Position numbers and translations under genes: made by a program
Shown: positions 1 through 9,556 of the stretch, piece by piece
Position numbering within the stretch: position 1 is the first letter of the stretch
Layout: every line of letters begins with the position of its first letter
Assembly: GCA_022826665.1 (NCBI GenBank)
Contig: JAJDUK010000084.1
Coordinates: forward strand, 1-54,817
Origin: Alphaproteobacteria bacterium
GTDB taxonomy: Bacteria; Pseudomonadota; Alphaproteobacteria; UBA828
DNA length: 54,817 bases
Reading direction: 5' to 3'
The notes under the pieces: model-generated
Seen by the model: only the letters and a program-made list of their open reading frames with translations
Databases searched by the model: none
Told to the model about the DNA's origin: nothing

Positions 1-1
1 C

Positions 2-322
2 GTCGTGCGCTACGAAGACATGAGTCGCCGGCCCGGCCCGACCTTCCGCGCCATTTCGGCCTTCCTCGGCCTCAAGCCGCCGCGCGAGCGCCTGGAGCGG
101 GCGATGCGGCACTCGTCCTTCCGCTCACTGCGCGCGCAGGAAGACCGCACCGGCTTTATCGAGCGCACTCCGTCGCAGGACCGGTTCTTCCGGACCGGCA
201 AGGTGGGCAGCTGGCGGGAGGTGCTGGACGACGCGCAGATCCGCCGCGTGGTGGAGCGTCACCGCACCCAAATGGAACGCTTCGGCTACTTGCCCTCCGG
301 CTACGAGGGTAGCCTATCATGA
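2..322 (+). CDS. Sulfotransferase family protein, C-terminal part
   Basis: The reading frame is open from the window edge, so only the last 106 or so residues are present. They fit the C-terminal end of PAPS-dependent sulfotransferases: VRYEDM (the R-Y-E-D-L motif after the substrate-binding core), FLGL, then FFRTGKVGSWREVL, which matches the 3'-phosphate-binding RKG-x-x-GDW loop of the family, and the closing RFGYL. Such enzymes transfer sulfate from PAPS to sugars, lipids or small molecules in the cytoplasm. The acceptor cannot be told from this part. The TGA at 320-322 ends the gene; about 200 bases later insertion-sequence debris begins. Confidence 0.8.
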   Translation, partial: VVRYEDMSRRPGPTFRAISAFLGLKPPRERLERAMRHSSFRSLRAQEDRTGFIERTPSQDRFFRTGKVGSWREVLDDAQIRRVVERHRTQMERFGYLPSGYEGSLS

Positions 323-533
323 TCGCTGCGAGCCGAGTCGCCGACCGCTGCAAATGATTGTCCAAGGAGCATAGAATTTTGTCCACCGACACCAGATGAC
401 GTGCTGTTCGCGTTGATACGATATCACGCATGTCGGTCATGCAAACTGAACGAGATCATTTCTTTTCGGACATCGCCGACACGGGCACGCCGAACCCCTA
501 CATTGAGCTTTCCGAATACAGCGCTCTTGCCAA

Positions 534-1286
534 TCAAAATGGGGCTTGCCTAGCTGAGGGGGTTTGTCTGAGGTATCGTAGCAGGGTTTTGTACTTGTCG
601 GCTTTGCGGTGGTTGAACCGCCATTCGGTTTCCTTGAGGTGCAGGTGGAAGGTGTGTCTGGGCAAGCCCTTGAACTTTGCCAGCTGGACCTTGGCCAAGC
701 TCCAGAAGCCTTCGATCCCCTTGATGTGGACGGTACCATTGGTGAACTCGTCCGTGGAATGATCGACGCGGAAGTGACCGCAGCCGAGCTCGACCAGGCC
801 GTGTAGCCACGCTAGCCATCGGAGTTGTGGCTTGCGAGATTGTCGAGGATGACGATGTCGCCGGGCCGGAGTGTGGGGACGAGCTCTTGGTTGACCCAGG
901 CCTGGAAGCAGCGGGTGTTGATGGGGCCGTCGAAGACGCAAGGGGAGTCGATCCCGTCTGCGCGCAGGGCTGCGAGGAAGGTCATGGTGCGCCAGTGGCC
1001 ATAGGGCGCATATCCCTTCAGGCGTTGGCCTCGCTGCGCCCAGCCCCTGAGCGGTGCCATGTTGGTCTTGATCCAGGTCTCGTCCACGAAGACTAGGCGA
1101 TCCGGGTCGAGGTGGCGCTTGAGCGCCTGCCAGCGCGCCCGCTTGCGGGCGACGGCGGCGCGCGACCCACTTTGGCACCGAGGAGACGCTGACACCGAAG
1201 CGCGCCGCCACTTGGCGGATCGGCTCGCCCGCCAGATGAGCCCGCACCACGCGCTCGCGAAGATCACTCGAATAGGGTTGTGTCAT
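534..1286 (-). pseudogene. Chimeric transposase remnant: IS630 head joined to an IS1595-type tail
   Basis: The first 45 or so codons (from 1286 down) are an IS630-type helix-turn-helix head (SSDLRERVV, AARFGVSVSSV). The frame then changes and the linker usually found before the catalytic domain is missing. From about 1150 to 815 another frame carries the first two catalytic aspartates of an IS630 DDE domain (LVFVDETWIKTNM and VILDNLASHN) and stops before the glutamate region. From about 800 to 534 the sequence is instead the end of an IS1595/ISXO2-type transposase (STDEFTNGTVH, GIEGFWSLAK, EWRFNHR). At least three lesions make it non-functional. A short open frame entering from 430 (MSVMQTERDHFF) is cut at about 538 and may be a host gene disrupted by the IS1595 end. 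Confidence 0.8.
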
Positions 1287-1330
1287 CCATGCTGGCCTCC
1301 TTCACCAGTAGCCAGCTTGAATCACATTCC

Positions 1331-1808
1331 CTAACCAATGGGAATTCCTAACGATTCTCTCAATGACGGATAGGCTCTAAGTCTTACTATCGCCGCGGTT
1401 GCCATGAGATAACGCATGCTGGATCGATTCCTTCTCGTGTGGAAGTTTTCCAAACAGCGCGCTCACCAGTGCTCTCGGATTTGAATCATGCCGCTTACTA
1501 ACTGCTTACGAAATTCTTCAGGAAATTGATACCTGCTTATCCGTGACACGCCGCCTGAAAAGCCATATGTTTTCTTAATATTTAATATACTAATATTCAA
1601 TATTAGAAATTAACGGATGTGGCGGTCGAAGTGCAAACTCCGGCCGCATTTGACGGCGATTCTGGCGTGATTTGACGGTCCGGGTCCGGATTGCCGCCAG
1701 TCCGTAGGACCGTCGGCCTGGCGGGCATTCTCGGCCACGCCAGCGCGCCGATTCTCTCTCGGCACTGCCTCATCGGTCGATCGACCGAGGCGAGGAGGCG
1801 GGGGCTCG
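1331..1808. other. Non-coding stretch between two insertion-sequence remnants
   Basis: No gene is recognised here. The part around 1560-1612 is strongly AT-rich with repeated TTAATAT/ATATTCAATATT words, unlike the surrounding GC-rich DNA. Its position between the IS630 remnant and the IS21 remnant suggests insertion debris or an old promoter region. The right end of the IS630 copy may be near 1330, where TTAGGGAATGTGATTCAAG (minus strand) precedes the transposase start, compatible with the TA target preference of that family. Confidence 0.4.
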
Positions 1809-2035
1809 ATGAAGAGGATCGGCATGAACGACATCAGACATTCTTCGGCAGCATCACGGGCTCGGCCTGACGCGCGACGGGATCGCGGCGGCGACCGGGG
1901 TGAGCGCGGGGACGGTGTCGCATGTTCTGGAGCGCGCGTCCGCGGTGGGTCTGTCTTGGCCGTTGCCGGCCGATCTCGACGACGATGCGCTTCGGGCGCG
2001 GCTCTACACGCCTAGCGAGCGCGACAGCCCAAGCC
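1809..2035 (+). pseudogene. istA: IS21-family transposase IstA, 5' fragment
   Basis: The start MKRIGMNDIR (1809 on) and, one frame over, GLTRDGIAAATGVSAGTV...GLSWPLPADLDDDAL match the N-terminal helix-turn-helix and the GLSWPLP segment that follow each other in IS21-type IstA proteins. A frameshift at about 1840 separates the two parts and the homology ends at about 2035, so most of the protein, including the DDE integrase core, is absent. The end lies directly against the truncated 3' end of the histidine kinase gene on the other strand, so this element probably caused that truncation. Confidence 0.7.
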
Positions 2036-3257
2036 CGCGCCGCCTGTGTCTCGACTCCGCGTCTCGTCGAGCCGGACGAAGGGCTCGAACACCCGCTCCA
2101 TATCGGCGTCGGGAATACCCGGTCCGTCGTCCTCGATGACGACGTGCAAACGTCCGTCATCGGCAGCGATCTGCGCTGTTGCACGGACGCCATGGGCGCC
2201 CGCGTTCTCCAGAAGGTTGCGGAATGCACGGCGCAATGCCACAGGCCGGCAGGAGACCAGCACCCGGCCGAAGTCGAGCACAGTGAGTTCATGGCCCAGA
2301 TCCGAGAGGTCGGCGGCCAAGCTGTCGATCAACGCATGGAGGTCGATTGTCCGAGTCTCTTCCCGCTGCGCGTCCTCCCTGATGAACGCGAGGGTGTCCT
2401 CCGTCATCCGCTGCATCTCGGCCAGCGCGGCCAGAAGCTTCGTCCTGGAATTCTCGTCCTCGACCAACTCGGCCTGAAGGCGAAGGCTCGTGATCGGGGT
2501 CCGCGGATCATGCGATACCGCCGCCAGCATGGCCGTACGGTCGCGCACGTAGCGTTCGAGCCGCCCGTGCATGAGGTTGAAGGCACGTGCAGAACTCTGG
2601 AGTTCCAGGGGGCCGGTCTCCGGCAGGTCGTCCACCTCCTCGCCCCGGCCGAGCCGATCCTCGGCCGCTGCAAGGCTCTTCAGGGGTTTGGGAGATCCAC
2701 AGTCCCATCAGAACGGCCACACCGGCCACAGCGAGCGCGGACAGCAGGAACAAGAGCACGAACGTCAAGCCCCAGGGCGGCACGACCGGCGGCCTCTCCG
2801 TGACGTTCAGCCAGTGACCGCCTCCTATGGACATGGATGCCGCGAACCAGTGGACCCCACCGTCATCGTGGTCGTCTTCGTGCAGTTGGGCGTGCTACAG
2901 CGGGACCACATTGACCCGACCCGGCCCGACTCCGAGCGCAACGGACAGATCACTAACGAAGGCATCGGCCCCGTCTCCGCCTTCTATCCGGCTCACCAGA
3001 GGCTCCCGGCTCAGCGTGAACCGCGCCTCATCGGTGCTCGCCGCCGCGATGATAGCGCTGTGAAGCGCGGGTGGCGTGTCCCGGAGCAGCCGCACGACGG
3101 TGCTGGCGCGCAAAGCGACATTGTCCAGATGGGCGTCATGAACCGCCTCGCTGCGCTCGGCCGCGAAAAGAGCGATGGCCATGCCTTGAGCGATGACGAG
3201 GGCGAGCAGCAACAGCAGCGCGAACTGGCCCGCGAGGCTCCTGGGCACAAGCCTCAT
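2036..3257 (-). pseudogene. Sensor histidine kinase, broken
   Basis: This is the partner of the response regulator upstream, starting with a 4-base ATGA overlap. In order it shows an N-terminal membrane helix (residues about 8-30), a periplasmic sensor segment, a second membrane helix (WGLTFVLLFLLSAL), HAMP-like sequence, an H-box (AAVSHDPRTPITSLRL), an N-box (FRNLLENAGAHG) and the first G-box (EDDGPGIPD). Three lesions are visible. An in-frame TAG lies at 2895-2897, after which the same frame carries on sensibly. One extra base lies in CCCAAACCCC near 2692 (plus-strand coordinates). The 3' end is lost inside the second G-box (GGAGLG, then unrelated residues), where IS21 sequence begins. The layout is of the EnvZ/OmpR-partner type. 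The protein should not be functional. Confidence 0.8.
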
Positions 3258-3973
3258 TGGCGCTCAACGTTGCCCGCGAACCGGTAGCCGCCGCCCCAAA
3301 CGGTGGCGATGAGTTTCGGATTCGCCGGATCCCGCTCCAGCTTTCGGCGCAGACGGCAAACCTGGTTGTCGATGGCGCGGTCGAACGGCCCCGCGTGCCG
3401 ACCCCGCGTCAGATCGAGAAGCTGATCCCGCGAGAGCACTATCCCGAGCCGCTCAAGCAAAGCTTCGAGAAGCAGAAACTCGCCGGTCGACAACGGCGTC
3501 ACCACGCCGGCCTCATCCACCAGCTCGCGCCCGCCTGTGTCCAGCCACCAGCGATCGAACCGGTATGACCCCGCCGCACCTGATTCCCCGCCGGGCGGCA
3601 GGCTTTGGGAGCGCCGGATCACCGCCTTGATGCGCGCCAGCAGCTCGCGGAGATTGAACGGCTTGCTCACATAGTCGTCGGCCCCGACTTCCAGGCCCAC
3701 AATCTTGTCCGTGTCCTCCGTCATTGCGGTCAGCAGGATGACCGGGAGCTGGGTCGTTGCCCGCAAGTGCCGGCACAACTCGAGATCGTCCTCGCCCGGC
3801 ATCATGATATCGAGCACGATCAGGTCGACCGCAGCCACCTCCAGTACACGGCGTGCGGCGGCGCTGCCGTCGGCGACGGTGGCGCGCACCTCATGCATTT
3901 CGAGATACCGCGCCAGCGGTTCGCGGATATCCGGTTCATCGTCGACCACAAGGACGTGCGGCGACTCCTGCAT
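3254..3973 (-). CDS. OmpR/PhoB-type response regulator
   Basis: The 239-residue protein has full length for the family. Residues 1-120 form a receiver domain with the acidic pair (VVDDEPD), the phospho-acceptor aspartate in LIVLDIMMPG (about residue 54), the conserved T in LLTAMT and the K in VSKPFN. Residues 140-239 form a winged-helix DNA-binding domain with LSTGEFLLLEALL, IDNQVCRLRRKLE and VWGGGYRF. It would bind promoter DNA when phosphorylated. Its own kinase, encoded next in the operon, is broken, so the regulator is an orphan unless another kinase serves it. The small gene at 4141 runs away from it on the other strand, so the 170 bases between them should hold both promoters. Confidence 0.92.
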   Translation of the reverse strand: MQESPHVLVVDDEPDIREPLARYLEMHEVRATVADGSAAARRVLEVAAVDLIVLDIMMPGEDDLELCRHLRATTQLPVILLTAMTEDTDKIVGLEVGADDYVSKPFNLRELLARIKAVIRRSQSLPPGGESGAAGSYRFDRWWLDTGGRELVDEAGVVTPLSTGEFLLLEALLERLGIVLSRDQLLDLTRGRHAGPFDRAIDNQVCRLRRKLERDPANPKLIATVWGGGYRFAGNVERQ

Positions 3974-4140
3974 GCGCTACAGCTTACGATGCAGTTCACC
4001 GGAGGCAGAAGTTGTAAAGGTGTGTCACATCGCCTCCTTGCGACGGGCCGCGACACACCGGGATTGTCGGCGGCAAGGTCTTGCGACATTCCCGTTCTAT
4101 CGACTGCTCCTCCGACCATATTCAACGAAGGAGTGGGCCG

Positions 4141-4365
4141 ATGAGAGCGACAATGGCGACATTGATCGGCATCGCCATCGCTATGACGATCGGCGTCAAC
4201 GCGCTCGTAATGACGAGCTACTCCGGCCAGCGCAATGGCGACAGCGACGATCATGCTGCGCTGGCCATGGGTGCGGCAGACGCCATGGCCGAGCCCGCCC
4301 AAGCGGGGAGTAGCCAAGACAATACCGCGCGTATCGGGCTCCCCTCTACCGGCTTCGGGCACTGA
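4141..4365 (+). CDS. Small hypothetical membrane or exported protein
   Basis: The ATG at 4141 follows a good ribosome site (GAAGGAG, 4127-4133) and gives 74 residues. Residues 4-26 are hydrophobic (MATLIGIAIAMTIGVNALVM) and could be a signal anchor. The rest is hydrophilic, with an acidic NGDSDDH stretch and no recognisable domain. The gene is divergent from the response regulator and may be a target of that two-component system, which is inference from position only. The good ribosome site and hydrophobic start argue that it is real; no family is recognised. Confidence 0.5.
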   Translation: MRATMATLIGIAIAMTIGVNALVMTSYSGQRNGDSDDHAALAMGAADAMAEPAQAGSSQDNTARIGLPSTGFGH

Positions 4366-4986
4366 CTGGTCGTGCAGACCTCGCCGTTTCGGTACGCGAA
4401 CGCCAATCCGTATCGGAACGGCGAAAGGCTCCCTTAGTTCCAGGTATCGCACTCGAGCGCTCCTTTGTCACTGCATCCGCTAGTGGCATCGCCAGGCCGT
4501 TCGATCGCCACGTCCGAGCAAGGCAGGTCTCTCAGTCGGGAAAGCCAGTGGCAAGTATTCGAGGAAAGGGGGGAGTACACCGACTACACTGACGGCGGCA
4601 AGCTCACGGTCGCGGATGCGATCGAGGCCGCCGACCTCGAGACCGGACGCGAGAATGATTGATGCTGTCCGATGAGCTGCGCAACGCCTTCCAACAGGTC
4701 CGCTACGAGATCGCCGGCGGGACTTGCACGCCGGACATAATGGTCGATCCTCTGCGACTGAATTGAGGATATCGCCAAGCGCATCGAAGACTACGAGCGC
4801 TCGGCCGGCCCCGGCTCTCGCCTCGACCCGGACCGGCTGCCCGAAGGCGTGGTCGCCCTCCATCCGGAGCCGCCGGCATAAAGCTCCCGCCCAGCAAGCA
4901 CCCACCCACGTTGACGCCGGACCTCCTCTACAAGCACGACGTCCGACGTCGATGAGTGCCGGCGGACGGACTATGAGGGCGACACC
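4366..4986. other. No convincing gene; scraps of coding-like sequence
   Basis: Short open stretches occur on the plus strand, for example codons from 4465 to 4662 ending in a sensible acidic run (TVADAIEAADLETGREND), and a piece reading ELRNAFQQVRYEIAGG from about 4677. They lack clear ribosome sites and are cut by stops. The pattern fits one or two decayed genes that cannot be named. Confidence 0.3.
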
Positions 4987-5163
4987 TTGACGATCCGCGC
5001 GGCACACTCGCATTCATTGTCCGCGATGGCCCTGTTGGTAATCTCCGCTGCACTCGGCCTGAGCGCCTGCGGCGACGGCAGTCAGTCCGGACCGGCGCCA
5101 CAGACGGGGGGAGCGGCAGCGTTCAACTGGACGCACGAGGCGGTGCCGGGTGCACATCATTAA
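4987..5163 (+). CDS. Possible small lipoprotein
   Basis: From a TTG at 4987 (or the ATG at 5026) the frame gives up to 58 residues: a hydrophobic segment MALLVISAALGLSACG that contains a good lipobox (L-S-A-C, cysteine at residue 28 counted from the TTG), then a Gly/Ser/Pro-rich tail ending EAVPGAHH. Lipoprotein signal peptidase would cut before the cysteine. The product is very short and may be the head of a longer lost lipoprotein, since the sequence beyond its TAA becomes AT-rich and different. There is no clear Shine-Dalgarno sequence. Confidence 0.4.
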   Translation: MTIRAAHSHSLSAMALLVISAALGLSACGDGSQSGPAPQTGGAAAFNWTHEAVPGAHH

Positions 5164-5298
5164 CGTATTTTATACATCCGATTCTTGCGATTCCATCAGG
5201 ATATGGATTGCGAAAATTCTGCGGTGTAAATTTTCCCCGTCGCGTCATTTATCTTTCCCACTGTGCTTTGCCAGACACTACGCTTAGCATATAACTGC

Positions 5299-7035
5299 CT
5301 ACGTACAGAAAGCCAGCTTTTCAACCCCGTAACAGTCAGCATCAATTTTCAATAATTTTCGCAAAGCCTGTGATGTTTTTAAGGATTTCTCGCAATCGTC
5401 CTCAATCCATGTACGGCCGTTGACTGGCGCATCCGTATAGTTGTCATTCCAGTCGTCTTCCACCAACTCCCCTACATTACCCAGCATATCAAATAAACCC
5501 AATCTATTCGGCAAATGAGTTTCTACAGGGGATGTGTACACATAGCCGTCGTCACATTTGTGGGATGGGTCCGTCCATTCTATGTATTCCTTCCTAAAGG
5601 AAACGCTTGCAACGTTCGCGTAACGACAGGCCTCTGACGCGTTGTCGCCCCAGTAGCGCGAAGTGTTCGCGCCCGCCCGCGCCGCCTATTCCCGCTTGGC
5701 TTCCGACAACAAGCGATACTGTTCACCCGTTGTCTGCGACAACCAACTTATGTAAGCCTGCGCATCATTCCAACTCACGCATACGACAGGATCCCGCGCA
5801 TTCTATTGATACCCTGGATTCCGCCAGTTATGTCCCTCACGATACTGCCAATTATGGTCCTGTATGACACAGCATAGATCTCCCGTGGAATAGTCCGTAG
5901 CCTCGACGAATTGGCTGAATTCCTCCCAGGTTATTTCGTACCTGCCCACCGCAAAGGGCGCGGCAATCGTCACCCGGTGCTGCGGGTCTTCGTCGTGGTC
6001 CCGGCCTTCCTCCCATGAGGGCGAGCCCATCATGAACGAGCCCGCCGGCACCACCATCATCTCCGGGCACTCAGGGTGGTCCCGGAACATCCGGCCCGGC
6101 CGCACAGCGGCCCGCTTGCGCTCCGCAACTTCTCCCGCTGCCAGAAGAACCCGGGCAGCCTCCGCATTCAGATGGCCGGTCCGCTCCTCACCCTGTGAAG
6201 ATTGCCACTTGCCAAGCGCTTCGCGTGTACGTTGCCCGAACAGCCCGTCAGCCGGACCGGGATCAAACCCTAGCGAGGCCAAGCCAATCTGTATCTGCCG
6301 GCGCTCCGTCCGCTCAAGACCCAGCACCGCCTCCACCTCTTCCGGCGTTGGAGCCGGTGGGGTCACGGCATTCTCCAGCATTCCGATCTGCTCCTCGGCC
6401 AGTGCGGCGGTGTACGGCGAGTTCTCGCCCTCGCCGTCGAACGCTACCTGCCTGGGCGCCGCGGCGTACGCGATCAGCGATCCCAATGGTGCGTCCATCT
6501 GCGCGAGGCCCTGGCTCGCGCCCCTGTACCTGCCTTCGAACGGGTTGTTGCGGCACGCATCGAGGATCACCATGTTCAGGCGGTTTCCCGCCTTCCTCAT
6601 CCGGGCTAGGACCCAGTCTATCAGCACCGCGTCGGTGTGGAAGTCCACCTCGCTCTCGATCTCCGCCCCGAGTGGGATCAGGTAGTTCTGTCCTCTGTCC
6701 TCAACCCCGTGACCGGCGAAGTAGAACAATCCGACCGTGTCGCCCCCTGCCTCCACAAGCCGTTTCCCGAACATCTTGATCGCTTTCTTCATTGCCGCCT
6801 GGTCGGCATCGGTTACGAGCTGGACCTCGAAGCCGCTGGTCTCCAGGGACCTGGCCATCAACCGCGCATCGTTGACCGGATTGAGGAGCTCCGGCGCGTG
6901 CTTCGGATCGTAGCTGCCGTTGCCGACGACGAGCGTGACACGAGTGGACGCCCACGCCGGCTCCGACCAGAGCAAGGCGGCAAATGCGACCGTTAATGCG
7001 ACCCAGGCCACATTGCCACGTATCCACCCACCCAT
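5299..7035 (-). pseudogene. Caspase-like / peptidoglycan-binding / FGE-sulfatase protein with two in-frame amber codons
   Basis: A signal peptide (residues 1-30, AWA/S) precedes a C14 caspase-like domain (residues 32-200) with the dyad His109 (FYFAGHG) and Cys161 ([10 protein letters not shown]), a PG_binding_1-like repeat (244-300, [16 protein letters not shown]) and an FGE-sulfatase (SUMF1/PvdO-type) domain from about 322 ([13 protein letters not shown]). TAG codons at 5803-5805 and 5686-5688 interrupt the FGE domain, yet the same frame stays homologous through [21 protein letters not shown] and LGLFDMLGNVGELVEDDW. After about 5395 the expected RVLRGGSW...GFRV core is absent and unrelated AT-rich codons run to 5299. 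A good ribosome site (GGGGAGG) precedes the ATG at 7035. It is third in an operon after the papain-like and OmpA genes. The caspase and peptidoglycan-binding parts (410 residues) could still be made. Confidence 0.85.
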
Positions 7036-7088
7036 GGTTTCGTTCCTCCCCTGTCGGCACCAAGGGTTGGTGCGACGCAGAGCGCGCC

Positions 7089-7646
7089 CTAACGAGTCGG
7101 CGTCACGTTTCGGATTTCGACGCGACGGTTGATCCCGGCTTCGGGATTGTCCTTGTCGAGTAATTGGCGCTCTCCCATGCCCTTCGACGAGAGCAGGGCA
7201 GGGTCCAGGGTGAAGTTGCGGACGATGTAGGTCACAACGGAGGCGGCTCGTCGCTGTGACAACGCGTCATTGTACTCCAACGTCCCCTTTGCGTCGGTGT
7301 GGCCGACGATCTCGATGGCCTGGCCCTTGAGCTCCTCGCTGGAAAGCGCACGGCCCAGCACGTCAAGCGTCAGCAGGGACTCGTTGTTCAGCTGCGAGGA
7401 GTCGAAGGCGAAATTCACCTTCAGATTGATCGAGGGCACGGTCCTCTCGCCGCCGGTGACGGTCACGCCCCTGTCGCCGGAAAGGCTGCGTACATTGGTG
7501 AACTCGCCCGACTCATCGCCGCGCTTCTGCAGTGCATTGATGATGTCCTGCTCGGTCGGCGTCGTTTGCGCGGCGCCGCCGGTGGCAAGGATTGCGGGAG
7601 CGGCGATGACCGCCGCCAGAACGAGTGCAATGCCGGATGTCTTCAT
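7089..7646 (-). CDS. OmpA-family outer membrane protein
   Basis: The 185-residue protein has a signal peptide (residues 1-26, ending GGAAQ) and a C-terminal OmpA domain (residues about 75-182) with [30 protein letters not shown] and the closing NRRVEIRN. This domain binds the diaminopimelate of peptidoglycan and keeps proteins at the cell wall. There is no beta-barrel part, so it is a periplasmic or anchored linker rather than a porin. The ATG lies 4 bases after the protease gene, with its GGGAG site overlapping the end of that gene, so the two are translationally close. With the peptidoglycan-binding repeat of the next gene it suggests that the whole operon product acts at the cell wall. Confidence 0.9.
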   Translation of the reverse strand: MKTSGIALVLAAVIAAPAILATGGAAQTTPTEQDIINALQKRGDESGEFTNVRSLSGDRGVTVTGGERTVPSINLKVNFAFDSSQLNNESLLTLDVLGRALSSEELKGQAIEIVGHTDAKGTLEYNDALSQRRAASVVTYIVRNFTLDPALLSSKGMGERQLLDKDNPEAGINRRVEIRNVTPTR

Positions 7647-7650
7647 GGCG

Positions 7651-9219
7651 CTAATCTCCCGACGTCGTTTCGAGGGTGACGTAGCTCGCGCTCACGACCC
7701 GCTCCGGTTGCGTGGGATCGGGCCGGGCGATGATGGCCTTCCGCAACGCGGTCAGGAACTCGCGCTCGGTCTCGACGAGCGGGCGGTCGTCTGCGAAGAG
7801 CGGGCTCTTCGCAGCTAAGGCCACGATCATCTCGTTGCCGAACGGGGCGGAGACAGTGAACCTGGCCCGGCCCTCCAGCCCGTCCCCGAACGTGAGCTGC
7901 GTCTGCGCAGGAAGGGTGGCAAGCGTCAGGGCATCCGACTCCACCAGGTTGACCACGTTGCCGTCCGCCTGGATGTAGGCGACGTGCAGGTAGCCTTGGA
8001 AGTCCGCCATCGCCACGTCGAACGCGAGCGTCTCGTGGGCCCGGTATGACGACTTGGGTAGCAAGATGGTTGGCACGCTCGGTTGCGCCAGCGGCTTCTC
8101 GATGGTCATCAATGCCTCGCACTGAGGCCAGGGACGGAGGGAAACCTCCACGCGCGCCTTCGATCTCCTGGCCGCGTCCCGGACTTTGGCAAGGTCCTCG
8201 ACCGTGCCGACGAAGCCCACGACCACTTGCTCCTCCCCGCGTCTCTCGATGGCGATGCGTCCGCACCCGATCTCCGGCAGGACCAGCTCGGGAACGACGG
8301 GTGTCGGCGGCTCGGGCTTTGGTTCAGGCGGCTGTGGCTTGGGCGGTTCGGGTTTCGGGGGCTCCGGTTTGGTGAGCCGCATCGAGAAGCCGTACTTCAC
8401 CCGCTTCCCAAACGTGTCGTACGAGATTCGGCCGAAGCCGCGCTCGCCCCACCGTCGCCCCCACGAGTTCATGACCGTGAAGTATTGGCCGCGCTCCGAG
8501 TAGCCGACGACGGTGACCGCATGGCCACTTTCGTCGTCCGCTTTCGGCCAACCCGCCCGCCAGACCGTGCGGCCCCTCAATCGGTGGAAGTCCCGGTTGG
8601 GCCGCATGCCGATCACCACCGGATGCCCACCGGCGAGCTCGCCCTTCACCTGATCGAGACGATCGGTATTGACGACCTGCCAGTCGGCGATCCTGAACTT
8701 CGAGGCGCGCGCACGCATCCCGCCGCTCGGCCGCCGGCAACGGTTCTCGTCGTAGGGGTATTCGGCGAAGGCCAGGGCGCCCGTCTTCAGAAGCTCAAGG
8801 GCAGCGGTGATGCGCGATCCGTCGTCGCATGTGTCACCGGGATCCCTGATCGCATCGTAGATGTAGGCCGGGCTCGGGATCTGGTGTGCCGAGAGGCGCC
8901 CCCCTCCCCCGGCCGGGCTGTTGTAGTAGGAGCGCGCCGCGTAGCCGACCGCCCAGCCTACGCATGAGCCTTGCTCGCCCTGATCGCCCGCCGGCGGAAA
9001 GCGTCCACTGAGATCGACGGACGGCGGAAGGTACGCTCGAAAGAGCGGCGTGCGCGGCACGTCCGCAAGCTCGTCCTCGGTCTCGAAGACCGCACCGGTC
9101 GCGTAGACGGTGTTTTCCGGATCGTACGCCTCCTCCGCCGGCGCACTCCGCAATAGACTCGACACGGCGAACGCCGCCGAGAGGGCCAGGACCAGTCCCG
9201 GTGCTGCCATTCTCGACAT
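7651..9219 (-). CDS. Secreted papain-like (C1) cysteine protease with DUF4384-like C-terminal domain
   Basis: The ATG at 9219 starts a 522-residue protein with a signal peptide (about residues 1-29). Residues 65-285 are a papain-type domain: active Cys86 in GDQGEQGSCVGWAV, His233 in SGHAVTVVGY and Asn251 in VMNSWG, all present. A proline/lysine-rich linker follows (about 284-310, repeated EPPKP units), then a C-terminal half whose FQGYLHVAYIQADGNVVNL and APFGNEMIVALAAKSPLF resemble DUF4384, a domain common in secreted bacterial caspase and protease proteins. It is first in the operon with the OmpA and caspase/FGE genes. A longer frame to 9345 has no good start signals. Its substrate is unknown; processing of the neighbouring FGE or caspase proteins is one possibility (inference). 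Confidence 0.88.
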   Translation of the reverse strand: MSRMAAPGLVLALSAAFAVSSLLRSAPAEEAYDPENTVYATGAVFETEDELADVPRTPLFRAYLPPSVDLSGRFPPAGDQGEQGSCVGWAVGYAARSYYNSPAGGGGRLSAHQIPSPAYIYDAIRDPGDTCDDGSRITAALELLKTGALAFAEYPYDENRCRRPSGGMRARASKFRIADWQVVNTDRLDQVKGELAGGHPVVIGMRPNRDFHRLRGRTVWRAGWPKADDESGHAVTVVGYSERGQYFTVMNSWGRRWGERGFGRISYDTFGKRVKYGFSMRLTKPEPPKPEPPKPQPPEPKPEPPTPVVPELVLPEIGCGRIAIERRGEEQVVVGFVGTVEDLAKVRDAARRSKARVEVSLRPWPQCEALMTIEKPLAQPSVPTILLPKSSYRAHETLAFDVAMADFQGYLHVAYIQADGNVVNLVESDALTLATLPAQTQLTFGDGLEGRARFTVSAPFGNEMIVALAAKSPLFADDRPLVETEREFLTALRKAIIARPDPTQPERVVSASYVTLETTSGD

Positions 9220-9378
9220 TGCCACCCTGCCTCCCGGCCTGTGGCTGCGCCGGCCGGCCGGGCGCTTTGTGCAGGGGAGCAAGCGTTCGCCCGGTGGCCA
9301 GTATGCGTTCGATGCCGCCCCGTGGCCGCATGACTTGTTCGTCAAGGCGCCCTGAAGGAGCCGACATCCGCGGCGACC

Positions 9379-9407
9379 AATACAATATGGAATGCGAATA
9401 TAGTCAA
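9379..9407 (-). promoter_or_regulatory. Putative sigma-70 promoter of the protease/OmpA/caspase operon
   Basis: On the minus strand TTGACT (9407-9402) and TGTATT (9384-9379) are separated by exactly 17 bases, close to the sigma-70 consensus, in a markedly AT-rich island between the divergent operons. The transcript would start near 9372 and have a leader of about 150 bases before the ATG at 9219. On the plus strand TAATAT at 9411-9416 could be the -10 of the opposite operon, but its -35 is poor. Confidence 0.5.
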
Positions 9408-9556
9408 TTGTAATATACTTCTAACTGATGCGCGGCGGAAGTTGGGACCGCCGACGCGTCACGGAGTGGGCGCACTGGCTCCCTGACGCCCAAATCCGGA
9501 GGCGCTGCCGGACAGGCACGGCCGTGAAGCTTCCGCACCACGAAGGGAGGCGGGAG

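Noticed and set aside
2895-5805. Amber (TAG) recoding or suppression, since three in-frame TAG codons interrupt otherwise good frames
   Set aside because: Intact genes here end in TAG, for example those ending at 36613, 49462 and 53412, and the affected genes also show frameshift or loss of domains. Ordinary gene decay explains them.
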